This document shows, in pieces, positions 13,923 to 24,085 of a DNA stretch of 39,145 bases. The stretch is taken from contig SECS01000017.1 in assembly GCA_004211435.1 (NCBI GenBank), positions 1-39,145 of the forward strand, written 5' to 3'. The DNA comes from Novosphingobium sp. Its GTDB lineage: Bacteria; Pseudomonadota; Alphaproteobacteria; Sphingomonadales; Sphingomonadaceae. The translations under genes and the position numbers were made by a program. Every line of letters starts with the position of its first letter. Position 1 is the first letter of the stretch. Under the pieces are notes generated by a model that was not told the DNA's origin, searched no databases, and was given only the letters and a program-made list of their open reading frames with translations.

Positions 13923-16025
13923 TCAAGCGGCCGGAGCGATCGGCGATTGTCGCCCGGCGCTCTCGCGATCGGCATCGACCAGCAGTTGCTCGAAGTTGCG
14001 CGTGAAGGCTTCGGTGTCGAACAGCGGATGCGTGGTCCGGTTTGCCGCGAGCCGTTCCTTGACCTCTTGCAGCCGCGCGGAATCCGTGGCGAGTTCGAGC
14101 GCCAGACTTTCGTAGGCTTGCAGGGACTCCGTCACGAGATCGGGCAGGCCGATCGCTTTCAGCAGGCTGCCGGCAACCCGCGAAGAGAAACTTCCGCCAA
14201 GCTTGGTGACCACCGGCAGACCGATCCACAGGGCATCGCTCGCCGTCGTGTGGGCGTTGTAGTTGAACGTGTCGAGGAACAGGTCCGCGCAGGCCTGGCG
14301 GGCCAGGTGCTCGCTGACCGGCATGCGCTCGGCGAAGACCAGGCGCTCGGGGGCGATACCGCGGTTCCCGGCCTCGCGACGCAGGTTCTCGATCGCCCAG
14401 GGATTGTCGGCCAGCAGCCAGAGGACGCTGCCTTCGACGCGCGTCAGCAGACGCATCCAGATGTCGAATTCCGCCCGGGAGATCTTGAAGCTCCCGTTGA
14501 AGCAGCAGAACACGAAGCCCTCCTCGGGAAGGCCCAGTTCGCTCCGGGTGAACCTCCGCGGGGAGATCGGTCGCTCGTCGTCGGTCACCTGATAGCTGTG
14601 CGGGATGCGCAGCACCCGCTCGGAATAATGCTTCCTGCTGTCTTCGGGGACGATGATCAGGTCGGCGATCATGTAGTCGAAATAAGGTGCGCCCATCGTG
14701 CCCGGATAACCCAGATAATCGATCTGGCACGGCGCGGCGTGGGCGGCGAAAATGCCCGTGCGCGCATCTTCGGTGTAGCCCTTCAGGTCGATGGCGACGT
14801 GGATGCCCAGGTTGCGGGAAAGCTGCGCCGTCTCTTCGTCGCTGATTCCGCTGACGTCGTGGAACGCGTCGACCGCCTGGATGACACGCTGGCGCATGGG
14901 ATCCTGCTTCTGCGGACCGTAGGAGAAGGCATGGATCTCGAAGCGGTCGCGGTCGTGCCGCTCGATCATCTTGATCATCAGCGCCATGGTCGCGTGGTTG
15001 TGGAAGTCGGACGAAAAATAGCCGATCCGCAGCGTCGTCCGGTCTGCCGCCGCGGCGAAGGCGGCGGGGGCTCGCGCCGGGAAGTTCTGCTCGGCCCAGC
15101 GCCGAGCATTCTTGAGTTGGAGCGCTCCATCGTCGGTGATCGCTGCCAGGTGAAAGGGCGAAACGCTGCCTTGATCGTGCAGACGACGCAGGAGCTCCTG
15201 TTTGAGATCGTCCTCGACCCACAGGCCCATCTGCGCGCGGAGGAAGACGACCTCTCCGAGGGCGATGTCGTCGCTCGGGTCGAGGCCGAAAGCCTTCTCG
15301 AAACAGGGCAGGGCTTCCGAGAACCGGCGCGAGCCCTTCAGGGCGGTTCCCAGGTTCCGATGGGTCAGGGCATGCGACGGCGCCAGGCCCAGCGCCTTGA
15401 CGTAACTGTCGATGGCCTCGGGCAATCTTTTGAGATGCAGCAAGGTGCTGCCCAGATTGCTGTGCGCGGCGAAGTAATTCGGATCGAGCGCGATGGCCCG
15501 GCCATGTGCGATCACGGCCTCGTCATAGCGATGCAGGTCTTGAAGGATGTTGCCCTTGCTCGTGCAGGCCTGCGGAATATCGGGATTGAGCCCAATCGCC
15601 ATGTCTATCTCGACCAGCGCTTCCGCGAACCGCTTCTCGGCGCGCAGCGTGATCGCGCGATTGATCCGTGCCTCGACATATTCGGGCCAGAGGGCGATCG
15701 CCGCGTCGAAGCTCGCGAGGGCCTCGCTCGTGCGCTTCAGGTCCCGCAACACGTTGCCGCGGTTGTTGTAGGCTTCGACGTAGTCCGGAGCCAGCGCGAT
15801 GGCGCGATCGTAGATCGTGACGGCCTCGTCCCGATAGCCGGCCGCGGCCACGACGACACCGCCGATGTTATGCGTGATTTCGCAGTCGGGGTACTTTTGC
15901 AGGAGCTCGGCGGCGAGCGTGACCGCGTCATCGAGCCGCGACTGCGAATAGAGCTGAACGAGGGCGTCCAACTCTGCTTGCGATGCGTTCGAAGACGATG
16001 AAGGGCCATCCGCGGGCGTGGTCAT
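13923..16025 (-). CDS. TPR-OGT: tetratricopeptide O-GlcNAc transferase-like (GT41) protein
   Basis: A 700-residue protein from the ATG at 16025; an in-frame start at 16127 would add 34 residues with no recognisable content. Residues about 10-300 are at least six TPR units (repeating patterns such as EAYNNRGNVLRDLKR and AAHSNLGSTLLHLKR). The C-terminal half is the GT41/SPINDLY catalytic domain: LRIGYFSSDFHNHATMAL with the conserved His, DLKGYTEDAR, QIDYLGYPGTMG, FCCFNGSFKISRAEFDIW with the conserved Lys, and DTFNYNAHTTASDALW. It would transfer a sugar to Ser/Thr of proteins in the cytosol. No target is evident in the window; in other bacteria such enzymes modify flagellins or adhesins. Confidence 0.9.
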   Translation of the reverse strand: MTTPADGPSSSSNASQAELDALVQLYSQSRLDDAVTLAAELLQKYPDCEITHNIGGVVVAAAGYRDEAVTIYDRAIALAPDYVEAYNNRGNVLRDLKRTSEALASFDAAIALWPEYVEARINRAITLRAEKRFAEALVEIDMAIGLNPDIPQACTSKGNILQDLHRYDEAVIAHGRAIALDPNYFAAHSNLGSTLLHLKRLPEAIDSYVKALGLAPSHALTHRNLGTALKGSRRFSEALPCFEKAFGLDPSDDIALGEVVFLRAQMGLWVEDDLKQELLRRLHDQGSVSPFHLAAITDDGALQLKNARRWAEQNFPARAPAAFAAAADRTTLRIGYFSSDFHNHATMALMIKMIERHDRDRFEIHAFSYGPQKQDPMRQRVIQAVDAFHDVSGISDEETAQLSRNLGIHVAIDLKGYTEDARTGIFAAHAAPCQIDYLGYPGTMGAPYFDYMIADLIIVPEDSRKHYSERVLRIPHSYQVTDDERPISPRRFTRSELGLPEEGFVFCCFNGSFKISRAEFDIWMRLLTRVEGSVLWLLADNPWAIENLRREAGNRGIAPERLVFAERMPVSEHLARQACADLFLDTFNYNAHTTASDALWIGLPVVTKLGGSFSSRVAGSLLKAIGLPDLVTESLQAYESLALELATDSARLQEVKERLAANRTTHPLFDTEAFTRNFEQLLVDADRESAGRQSPIAPAA

Positions 16026-16178
16026 GTGCAGCCTTGTTCCGATGTGCGTCGGAGCGACGACCGCGGGAAGGGCTGGGCGACGGCTCCGAATTTCGGCCAT
16101 GCTATCGGCCGAGCGTGGATCCGGCAACGCCCGACGCGATCCTCAAGGGCTGCGTGGCAAAACTGCGTCGCGGGGCGA

Positions 16179-18113
16179 TCAGGCGGCCTTAGGCAGCTGG
16201 CTCAGCGTTTCCAGCACGTCTTCGATGCTGCCCGGCCGGGCGAGCAGATAGCCCTGGGCATAGTCGAAACCCGCCGCGGTGGCGTCGACGAGCTGCTGTT
16301 CGGTCTCGATGCCTTCGAGCACGCAGCGCAGCGAGAGCGTCTCGGCGAGGCCGCGGATGGCGCCGACGAGCCGCCGGCCGGTCGCATCGGCGAGCTGTGC
16401 GGCGAAGCTGCGGTCGACCTTGAGGATGTCGAGCGGCAGATTGTGCAGCGACGAAAGACTCGAGAAGCCCGTGCCGAAGTCGTCGAGAGCGACCTTGGCG
16501 CCGACGCTGCGCAACCGCTGGAGCGATTGCCGCGCGGTCTCCATGTCCGAAATCAGCGAGTTCTCGGTGATTTCGAAGACGAGGCGGGTGGAGGCTACGG
16601 GCGAGAGCGTGAGCTCGTCGAGGATCATCGCGATCGTGGTCTCGTCGGCGAGGTCGACGGCCGAGAGGTTGAAGTTGAGATGGACCGCCGCAGGCAGGCG
16701 CGAGGCGCCGGCGAGCGCTTTCTCGAAGAGCTTGAGCGTCGTGCGCCGCGCCATGCCCGCACGTTCGGCCGTTGCGATCAGCCGTTCGGGCGAGACCACG
16801 CCGATCGAGGGAGATGTCCACCGCGCCAGGGCCTCGACCGCGACCACGCCGCGGGTTCTGGTCGAGAAGACGGGCTGGAAGACGACCGAGATCTCGCGGT
16901 CGATGTCCGCCGCCTGGAAGGCGCTCTCCACGGCCCGCTCGGAGCGGATCATCTCGTCGAGCCGGCTGGTGAACACCACGCAGCCCCCGCGGCGCTGGGC
17001 CTTGGCGTGGTAAAGCGCGAAGTCCGCGCGATCGAGGAGATCCTGTGCCGAACGCCCCGCCTGCGGATAGCCGGCGATGCCGATCGAGCAGCCGACGACG
17101 ACGTTCGCACCCGTCAGGGGGACGGGGCGCTTGATCGCTTCGCAGATGCGCTGGCCCGTCTTCGCGGCCCGATCGGCGTTGCCGGCGAAGAGGATGCCGA
17201 ACTCGTCGCCGCCGAAGCGCGCGACCATGCAGTCGCTCGCGAATTCGCGCAGCCGCTCGGAGATGATCTTGAGCAGGCTGTCGCCTTGTGCGTGCCCGTA
17301 GGTGTCGTTGACCGGCTTGAACCCGTCGAGATCGAGCAGCGCGACGGCGAAGCCGTCCTCGCCCGCCCCAAGCCGTCGGTCGAGCTCGTCGAGGAAGAAC
17401 CGCCGGTTCGGCAGCCCCGTCAGCGTATCGGTGCGCGCGAGCGCGACGTTGGTCTCGATCAGGACCTCGGCTTCGGATTGCTTGTGCGCAAGGTCGCGCT
17501 GCGACAGTTCGAGCCGAAGGAAAGCCGCGAAGGAATCGCGCAGGACCTTGAGAATGACGAGCGCGACGAGCGAGATGTTGACGGCGACGACGATGCCGAC
17601 CTCGCTGCCGCGCGCGAAGCTGTAGACGAGGAAGGCCCCCATGACGATCACGCAGACCAGGAAAGCTGCGGTCGGCAGATAGCCGAGGCAGAATATGCAG
17701 GCGACCACGGTCATGGCGATGAACATCGAGACGTGGCCGTGCTGGTCGGGCCCGCCATACTGGTCGAGCGCGAGTGCCCAGGCGAGGAAAGCGACCGCAA
17801 TGAGAGCGGCGAGGAAGGTCGTCCGGCGAAGCTTCGCGCGGGCATCTGGCTTGGTCGGTGCCGGCTCGCCCGCGGCGAAGAGCCATCGGACCGAGCGGAT
17901 CATGCAGGCGGCGATCAGGATCGCGGGTATGACGACGGTGAGGCTCGCGGGTGCGAGGTCGCGATGCGTATAGGCGAGCGAGGCGGCGCTGACCGAGAGC
18001 AGCGCATAGAGCGGCGCGATCTGGCGCTGCAGGTTGGCGACCTGGGCGATCTCGAAGTCCGAGGTCCGCACCGCGTCCCGGTAGAGTTCGTGTAACGTGA
18101 AGAGCGCCCGCAT
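16179..18113 (-). CDS. Membrane GGDEF-EAL cyclic-di-GMP protein
   Basis: A 644-residue protein. Five or six hydrophobic segments between residues 33 and 190 form an MHYT-unlike membrane sensor. GGDEF domain: DLDGFKPVNDTYGH (261-274) and an intact GGDEF at 301-305, so diguanylate cyclase activity is plausible; I see no canonical RxxD inhibitory site. EAL domain: EAL at 427-429, Asn482, Glu514/517, LDDFGTGFSSL with Asp544/545, Lys565 and Glu600 are all present, so phosphodiesterase activity is also plausible. It lies downstream of a TonB receptor and upstream of the TPR-OGT gene on the same strand, with 120-150 bp gaps. An 8-bp inverted repeat (18141-18148/18174-18181) lies 28 bp from its start. 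Confidence 0.94.
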   Translation of the reverse strand: MRALFTLHELYRDAVRTSDFEIAQVANLQRQIAPLYALLSVSAASLAYTHRDLAPASLTVVIPAILIAACMIRSVRWLFAAGEPAPTKPDARAKLRRTTFLAALIAVAFLAWALALDQYGGPDQHGHVSMFIAMTVVACIFCLGYLPTAAFLVCVIVMGAFLVYSFARGSEVGIVVAVNISLVALVILKVLRDSFAAFLRLELSQRDLAHKQSEAEVLIETNVALARTDTLTGLPNRRFFLDELDRRLGAGEDGFAVALLDLDGFKPVNDTYGHAQGDSLLKIISERLREFASDCMVARFGGDEFGILFAGNADRAAKTGQRICEAIKRPVPLTGANVVVGCSIGIAGYPQAGRSAQDLLDRADFALYHAKAQRRGGCVVFTSRLDEMIRSERAVESAFQAADIDREISVVFQPVFSTRTRGVVAVEALARWTSPSIGVVSPERLIATAERAGMARRTTLKLFEKALAGASRLPAAVHLNFNLSAVDLADETTIAMILDELTLSPVASTRLVFEITENSLISDMETARQSLQRLRSVGAKVALDDFGTGFSSLSSLHNLPLDILKVDRSFAAQLADATGRRLVGAIRGLAETLSLRCVLEGIETEQQLVDATAAGFDYAQGYLLARPGSIEDVLETLSQLPKAA

Positions 18114-18234
18114 AGGGCGCCGTCTAGCCCGGGCACCTTTGCCGATCGGTATAGCGCGCGCGTGTATTCGCCGCGATCGGCGCTAAGGTCTTGGTAAGGC
18201 CCGGTCGGCTGTCGTCGTTCTCTCGGGGCGCCCG

Positions 18235-20840
18235 TCAGTTGAACGGGCGGTAGGTCAGGCGCACGAAGACCGATCGGCCGGGGCCGTCTGCGAAGCACAG
18301 CGTCTCGGCCCAACCCATCGGGCCGGCCACCGAGCCGCCCGTATAGGCGCCGCTGAATGGCAGGACGATGCCGCCGGCGCTGTTCGAGGCCGAACAGTTC
18401 GACGAGACCAGCTTGTCCGTGAGGTTCTTGCCGATCAGCGCGATTTCCCAGCGATCCTCCGCATCCCTCAGCGCGATGCTGGCATCGACCCGGAAATAGC
18501 TGTCCTGGACGTTGTCTGCATTGGGACGCCCATTGGCGAGATAGGCCGGATAGCTCGACGAATACTGGTTGTTGTTGGTGAGGCCGAGCTTGAGGCCCGA
18601 TCCGACCGGCAACTCGTAGTCGAAGCCGAAATTGGCCGTCCACTCGGGTGCGCGGATCATGCGCTGGCCCGAGATGTCCTGCGCATTGTAGAAGCCGTAG
18701 ACGCCGTTGCGCGTCACGCCGACGCCGGGTGGCAGGCCAAGCTGCGCGCCGCTCGGCGGAGCGAAGAAGGTGTTGCAGCCCTGCGCGAAGGTCTGGTTCG
18801 CGTAGCAGGGGATGTTGTTGAGCTCTTTGTAGCGCGCATGGTTCCAGTTGACCGAGGCGCTGAGCGAGAGCCCTTCGATCGCGGGCGGGCGATACATCAG
18901 GTCCACGTCGACGCCATAGGTGCGCGCCTTGCCCGCGTTGACCGTCGTGATCACGGGGACGCCGCCCACCGAATCGGCGATACCGCCGACCTGCAGGCCC
19001 TTGTAGGTGTAGTCGTAGAAGGCGAGATTGAAAAGCAGGCTGCGATCGAAGAAACGCGACTTGAGGCCGACCTCGTAGCCCTGGACCTCTTCATCGTCGA
19101 AGGCGTTGTCCTCACCCGGCGCCGCTGGCACTGCGACCTTGAACGAGCCCGACTTGTACCCCTTCTTGTACGAGGCGAAGATGGTGAGATCGTCGCTCGG
19201 CGTATAGGTCAGCGTCGCTTCGGGGGAGAAGTTGCTCGAATGGACGCGTGGCTCGGGCAGCAGCCCGGTGATGTCGCCGAGCGCCGGATTGGCGTAGGTC
19301 ACGCGTTCGGTACGCGTTCGTCGTTCCAGCGCACGCCGCCCGCGAGTTCGAGCTGGTCGGATAGCTTGTAGCGCAGCTGGCCGAACAGCGAGTAGGTCCT
19401 GATATCGACTGTCGTCGCGGCATCGAGCTCGATCGAGCCCGGCGGCAGGAAGCCGAGCGGCGCGCCGATGGTATAGGCGCGGTTCTGAATGAACCGCACC
19501 CGGTCATAGAGCATGCCGTCTTCGTAGAAGCCGCCGAGCGTGAAGTTGAGCGGGCCCGAAAAGTCACTTTCGAGACGCAGTTCCTCGGTGAACTCGCGGC
19601 GCCGGAAATTGTTGGTAACGGCGAATGTCGGGCCGGCGGCCGTGGTCAGCGTCGGGTTCACCGAACTGCTCGACACCAGCTTGTAGTAGGCCGTGGTCGA
19701 GGTCAGCGAGAGCGCTGGCGAGAGATCGTAGTTGAGCTCGAGCGTCCCGAAATTCTGCTTGTTCTGGAGATAGGGCGTGCCGCCGTTGGGCAGCCCGGGG
19801 AAGGCCGCCGGATCTAGGAACACCTGGTTGGCGTTGCGATCGTACTTGCAGTCGTCACCGCCGATGAAGGGAATGTTGGGAAACAGGCCGGGCACCGGCG
19901 AGAACGATTGCCCCGCGCCGTCGGGACAACTTGCCAGCTGCTTGAGATCCGAATTGATCGTCTTGTCGTAGGAATGGTTGATCTTGAACCGTGCCGAGAA
20001 GGTGTCGGTCGGATTCCACAGCAGGGTGCCGCGGACGATGAAGTTGCGCGGTTGGGGAACGCGGTCGGGCGGGGTGATCGCCCCCGTCAGCGGCGTCGCG
20101 ACGGCACGATTGCGGAACCAGCCTTCGCCCTCGGAATAGGTCGTCGCGAAGCGCGCCTTCAGCGTTTCGGTCACCGGACCCGAGGCGATGAGCTCGCCGC
20201 GCCATTCGCGGGCGTAGAACTCGTAGCTGCCACGGGCGATCACTTCCACTTCGTCGGTCGGATCGGCGGTGCGCAGCGAGATCACGCCGCCGGGACTGCT
20301 CTTGCCATAGAACAGCGCCTGCGGACCCTTGAGCACTTCGACCTGGCCAACGTCGAACATGCCGCTGCCGAAGGCGAGGCCTTGGCCGAGCGAGAGCCCG
20401 TCGATGTTGAGCGAGATCGACTGGTCCACGCCGGGATCGAACGAGGACGTGCCGACGCCGCGGATCGTCACCTGCGGTCCGATCGATAGCAAGTTGCCGG
20501 CGATGACGAGGCCCGGGACCAGCCGCGGCAGGTCGGTCACCTGGGTCACCTGCGCGCTCTCGAGCGTGTCGTTCGAGATGGCGGTGACGACAACGGGGAC
20601 CTTGAGGATCGATTCCTGGCGCTTGCGCGCAGTGACGATGATGTCGCCATTCTCGATATAGCTTTGGGCGGTCTGCGGTGGCGGCGATCGCGGGGCGGTT
20701 TCCTGCGCCGCTGCGGGCAGACTCCAAGCCAGGGTCAGCAGTGACGCGGCGCCGAGCATGCCGGCAATGGAACGATCATGCCGCTCGTTACGACGTTGTT
20801 TGAAGACGCAACCCGGCCTCGCTGCCCGAACAGCTTCCAT
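18235..20840 (-). pseudogene. TonB-dependent receptor, frameshifted by an 11-bp tandem duplication
   Basis: An outer-membrane TonB-dependent receptor split into two frames. The 5' part (20840-19299, 513 codons, GGAGG upstream of the ATG) has a signal peptide ending PAAAQ, a TonB-box-like GDIIVTARKRQES, the plug (QVTIRGVGTSSFDPGVDQS, VEVLKGPQALFYGKSSPGG) and the first half of the barrel. It stops right after GGVRWNDE. The 3' part (19302-18235) continues as VTYANPALGDITG and carries the remaining barrel strands, including TIFASYKKGYKSGSF. The break coincides with two 9-bp copies of ACGCGTTCG at 19301-19309 and 19312-19320. Removing one 11-bp unit joins the halves as WNDERVTYANPA and gives one 864-residue receptor. 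A GTGA overlap could allow weak reinitiation, but half a barrel would not function. Confidence 0.9.
19301..19320. repeat. 11-bp tandem duplication at the receptor frameshift
   Basis: ACGCGTTCG occurs at 19301-19309 and 19312-19320, separated by GT, giving a repeat period of 11 bp. Eleven is not a multiple of three, so one extra unit causes exactly the observed frameshift. Loss of one unit by slipped-strand repair would restore the gene. Confidence 0.92.
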
Positions 20841-20970
20841 CCTCTGCCTCCACGCGCGCAGGTGCGCGCTTTCTTATTGTTGTGGCGCGAGGTTGGGCAA
20901 TCCGGAGATAATATTCAATAGTGTATCATTGCTTTTCTACGGCGCCGTTGCATTTTTATTCGGATGCGCT

Positions 20971-22965
20971 TCAGCTCGGGCCCGGCATCGGCGCTTCGCC
21001 TTTATCCGAAGCCCTGGCCGGAGCGGCAGGCAGGTAGAGCCTTACGGTCGTGCCTTCTCCGTATCGGGAAATGATCTCGGCGTGGCCTCCCGATTGGCTG
21101 GCAAAGCCGTAGACCATGCTGAGGCCGAGGCCCGTGCCGCTGCCGATGCCCTTGGTGGTAAAGAAGGGATCGAAGGCCTGCCTGGCGATTTCCTCGCCCA
21201 TTCCCGCCCCGTCGTCGGCAACGAAAACCCTCACATAGCGGCCGGGACGAAGCTCGGCGTGCAACGTGCGACTTTCACCCGTCGCGAAATGCTCCGCGCC
21301 GATCGCGATGATCCCACCGTCGGGCATGGCGTCGCGCGCGTTGATCACGAGGTTGAGCAGGGCCATCTCGAGCTGGGTCGGGTCCACGAAGACGGTGTTC
21401 GGAAGCGATGCGGCCTGATGTCGGATCGCTATCTCGTTTGGAACGGAGCGGCGGAGCAGGGGCAGGAGGCCGTCGATCAGGCTATCGACGTCCACGAGGC
21501 AAGGGGACAGGGCCTGCTTGCGCGCGAAGGAAAGCATTCGTCCGGTGAGTTCGGCCGCGCGTTCGCTGGTGGAGAGGATGAGGCCGGCCAGTTCCAAGTG
21601 CTCTCGATCTCGCAGATCCTCGACCAGATCCTCGCTGCTGCCGATGATCACGGCCAGAAGATTGTTGAAGTCGTGCGCGATGCCGCCGGTGAGTTGGCCG
21701 AGCGCTTCGAGCCGCTGACGCTGCGCAAGGCGTTGTTCGAGATCGGCACGCTCCACGAGCATCCGGTCGATCGCCAGGCCAAGGCGGCTGGTCTCCTGAA
21801 AGTCTTGGGCGGAGGCCGGGATCTGCCTGTCCCGTAAGGTCGGATCGCTTCGCCCGACGCGGGCGAAGTATCCTTCGAGATCGGCCAGCGGACGGCCGAA
21901 GCGGCGTCCGATGCGCAGCGACAGCAGGCCTATCCCCACTGCGGCGGCCAGGCCTAGCAGAAGCGACTGGATCAATTGCCGGTGCAGTATCGTGTCGAAG
22001 AACTGGGCCGGGCGGGAAACGACCACCAGCCATCTTTCGCCACCCGCGATCGGGATCTGTCGGGTGGCGACCCACTTCCGGCTGCCGTCGAGCGCCATCT
22101 TTCCTACGAACGGCGTGCCTGTTTCCCGGGTCAGTGCGAGGAGCTCCGCGGGCGTGTCCCGCGGCGTCGTTGTTAGGCCAGGGCCTGCGATCAGTCGGGG
22201 CTTGGGGCCGAGTTGCAGGACCTGGATCTGTCCGTGATATTCGTTCGAGAGCGCCCGCACGAGGCGGTTGAGCGCGGGCATGTCGAAGTCGGTGTCTATC
22301 ACGCCGCGAATGCTGCCACGGTCGTCGCGCAGAGCCTTTACGAAGCTGAAGCCCCACAGCGGCTGCTCGGGCCTTGCATAGTCTCGCCACGGATAGATGG
22401 GCATCCAGCCCCCGGCGGCCGGACCGTTCACCGCTCCTCGGTAGAACGGACGCGTGCGCGCATCGTAACCGTTGCTGGGATAGGACCGGTCGGCAACGAA
22501 GCCCTCCTCGACGAGCGTGAAGGTCCGCACGAGCGCATCGCGTCGCCGTGCTTCCGGGTAGAGGACGAGTCCGATCCTGCCGTTCGCCTTGCGCTCCAGG
22601 AGGCCGTATTCGCCGGTCGTGGGAACGATGATCCCCATGTAGCTGAGGTAGGGATGCTGCTCGAAGGCGGCGAGCAGCTTGTCCAGCGAAGGACGCAGCG
22701 AGCCGCCATCGATGGGATTGTCGAGCGCGACGCGTTCCAGCGAACCCGCCGCCAGCTCGGCGGCATGGACGAGTTGACCGATCCGGCTCGCGGACCCGTC
22801 GAGCATCTCGGTGATCCCGCGCTCCGCGGCTTCGTTGGTGCTTTCCGTGGCCTGCCAGGCCATGATCGCGAGCGAGCCGAGCGCCAGGGCGCCGTAGAAC
22901 GCGATGATGTTCACGAGCAGCGCACGGCTGAAGGACGACGGCTGCTTCCCCGGTCGTGTCGTCAT
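20971..22965 (-). CDS. Membrane sensor histidine kinase with periplasmic Cache-like sensor
   Basis: A 664-residue kinase starting at the ATG at 22965; open frame further upstream is shadow of the SDR gene. TM1 spans about residues 14-36, TM2 about 331-352, and the 290-residue loop between them has Cache/PDC-sensor character (for example [19 protein letters not shown] and a GVIDTDFDM segment). The phosphoacceptor is His431 in [18 protein letters not shown]. The ATPase boxes are [14 protein letters not shown] (N, about 538-550), ADDGAGM (G1, 583-589) and [14 protein letters not shown] (G2, 608-621). There is no receiver domain and no response regulator gene in the window, so its partner is elsewhere. 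It lies 130 bp upstream of the broken TonB receptor on the same strand. Confidence 0.93.
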   Translation of the reverse strand: MTTRPGKQPSSFSRALLVNIIAFYGALALGSLAIMAWQATESTNEAAERGITEMLDGSASRIGQLVHAAELAAGSLERVALDNPIDGGSLRPSLDKLLAAFEQHPYLSYMGIIVPTTGEYGLLERKANGRIGLVLYPEARRRDALVRTFTLVEEGFVADRSYPSNGYDARTRPFYRGAVNGPAAGGWMPIYPWRDYARPEQPLWGFSFVKALRDDRGSIRGVIDTDFDMPALNRLVRALSNEYHGQIQVLQLGPKPRLIAGPGLTTTPRDTPAELLALTRETGTPFVGKMALDGSRKWVATRQIPIAGGERWLVVVSRPAQFFDTILHRQLIQSLLLGLAAAVGIGLLSLRIGRRFGRPLADLEGYFARVGRSDPTLRDRQIPASAQDFQETSRLGLAIDRMLVERADLEQRLAQRQRLEALGQLTGGIAHDFNNLLAVIIGSSEDLVEDLRDREHLELAGLILSTSERAAELTGRMLSFARKQALSPCLVDVDSLIDGLLPLLRRSVPNEIAIRHQAASLPNTVFVDPTQLEMALLNLVINARDAMPDGGIIAIGAEHFATGESRTLHAELRPGRYVRVFVADDGAGMGEEIARQAFDPFFTTKGIGSGTGLGLSMVYGFASQSGGHAEIISRYGEGTTVRLYLPAAPARASDKGEAPMPGPS

Positions 22966-23114
22966 GATCGGAGCCCCCGGCACAGACGAATGACTACGTC
23001 GCGCGGAGTCCCCCCGGACCCGCTGAACCACTATGCGCCAAATCGGCTGCTTGTGCACCCAAGATACTGTGCGATCGCGTTTATTCCAAAGCAGATCCTC
23101 GCGCTCTGTGGTTG

Positions 23115-23882
23115 TCAGAGCATCGTGGTTCCACCTTCGACGCCGATCGTCTGGCCTGTGACGAAGCCGGACTCGTCGCTCGCCAGGAAGATCGCGGTCG
23201 GCGCGATGTCCTCGGGCTCGCCGAAGCGGCCCATCGCCACCTTGGCCAGTTCGAGATCGTAGGTGCCGCTTTCCTCGAGATACCAGATCGACTTGGGGGT
23301 CAGCGCCGAAGGCAGGATCGTGTTCACCCGGATCTTGTGCTGGCCCCATTCCCTGGCCGCGGTCTTGGTCAGCACCCGGATGGCTTCCTTGGTCGCGGCA
23401 TAGGCGAGGAAGCCGGGTTCGCAGCGGATCGAAAAGCCGGTGCCCATGTTGATGATCGAGCCGCCGCCCTGCGCGACCATGTGCGGGAAGCATTGCTGCA
23501 TCAGTTGTAGCGAGCCGAAGAAGGCGGACTGGAGATCGGTGCCGCAGTTTTCTTCCATCTTCGGATCTTCGATCGGCAGATAGTCGGTGAAGGTATGCGC
23601 GTTGTTCACCAGGACGTCGACCCGGCCCCACTCGGCGATCGCGCGATCGACCGTGCGCTTCGCGTGATCCCGGTTGCCCGCCAACGCGTCGATGCCGATG
23701 GCGGTGCCGCCGGCCGCCGCGATCCTGGCAACGACAGCGTCGAGCTTGTCCTGCGTGCGGCCGGTGATGATCACCTTGGCGCCCTCGGCGGCATAGGCCA
23801 CCGCGATAGCGGCTCCAATCCCTTGACCAGCGCCCGTGACGATCGCGACCTTGCCCAGGAGGCGATTGGACTCATCGCTCAT
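23115..23882 (-). CDS. SDR family oxidoreductase with altered NNAG and Ser motifs
   Basis: A 255-residue classical SDR from the ATG at 23882, which has GGGGGAG seven bases upstream. Cofactor motif TGAGQGIG is at 16-23 and the catalytic Tyr161/Lys165 in YAATK are present. Two signature positions deviate: the usual NNAG reads NNAH (93-96), and the catalytic-Ser segment reads INMGTGF, with Thr148 where Ser is expected. Similar sequences occur among SDRs of steroid or aromatic catabolism, but no substrate can be assigned. The C-terminus VTGQTIGVEGGTTML is typical. It is isolated, 149 bp upstream of nothing on its own strand except the kinase, with no evident partner. Confidence 0.87.
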   Translation of the reverse strand: MSDESNRLLGKVAIVTGAGQGIGAAIAVAYAAEGAKVIITGRTQDKLDAVVARIAAAGGTAIGIDALAGNRDHAKRTVDRAIAEWGRVDVLVNNAHTFTDYLPIEDPKMEENCGTDLQSAFFGSLQLMQQCFPHMVAQGGGSIINMGTGFSIRCEPGFLAYAATKEAIRVLTKTAAREWGQHKIRVNTILPSALTPKSIWYLEESGTYDLELAKVAMGRFGEPEDIAPTAIFLASDESGFVTGQTIGVEGGTTML

Positions 23883-24085
23883 ATGGCACTCCCCCGTTTG
23901 TTCGTCACATTGGTAGCGGGGAGCCGGAGTGCGGTCAATCGTCGTGCGCGAGCGATCTCCGCGCGCGGTTAGTCGGTGCCGGAACGGGACCGGGCCTTGG
24001 GGGAGGCGGGACATCGTGGCATCGTGGCCTCGATGGAGCAGAGCGATCGGCCCGCCCTGTCACCGCTCACGATCGCGGGATCGGC

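Noticed and set aside
13947..16001. A plus-strand open frame of about 680 codons opposite the TPR-OGT gene
   Set aside because: It is a shadow of clear TPR and GT41 sequence with no independent motif.
16026..18095. A plus-strand open frame of nearly 690 codons opposite the GGDEF-EAL gene
   Set aside because: It is the antisense shadow of a gene with intact GGDEF and EAL motifs. Its composition is Arg/Asp/Gly-rich low-complexity sequence typical of the reverse strand in GC-rich DNA, with no recognisable domain.
20854..20869. GCGCGC-AGGT-GCGCGC palindrome in the leader of the broken TonB receptor
   Set aside because: The alternating GC sequence is low in information in a GC-rich genome. It could fold near the ribosome site, but nothing further supports a function.
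24012..24029. Tandem 8-bp repeat (CATCGTGG twice)
   Set aside because: It is two short copies in non-coding DNA with no gene effect or regulatory position visible.
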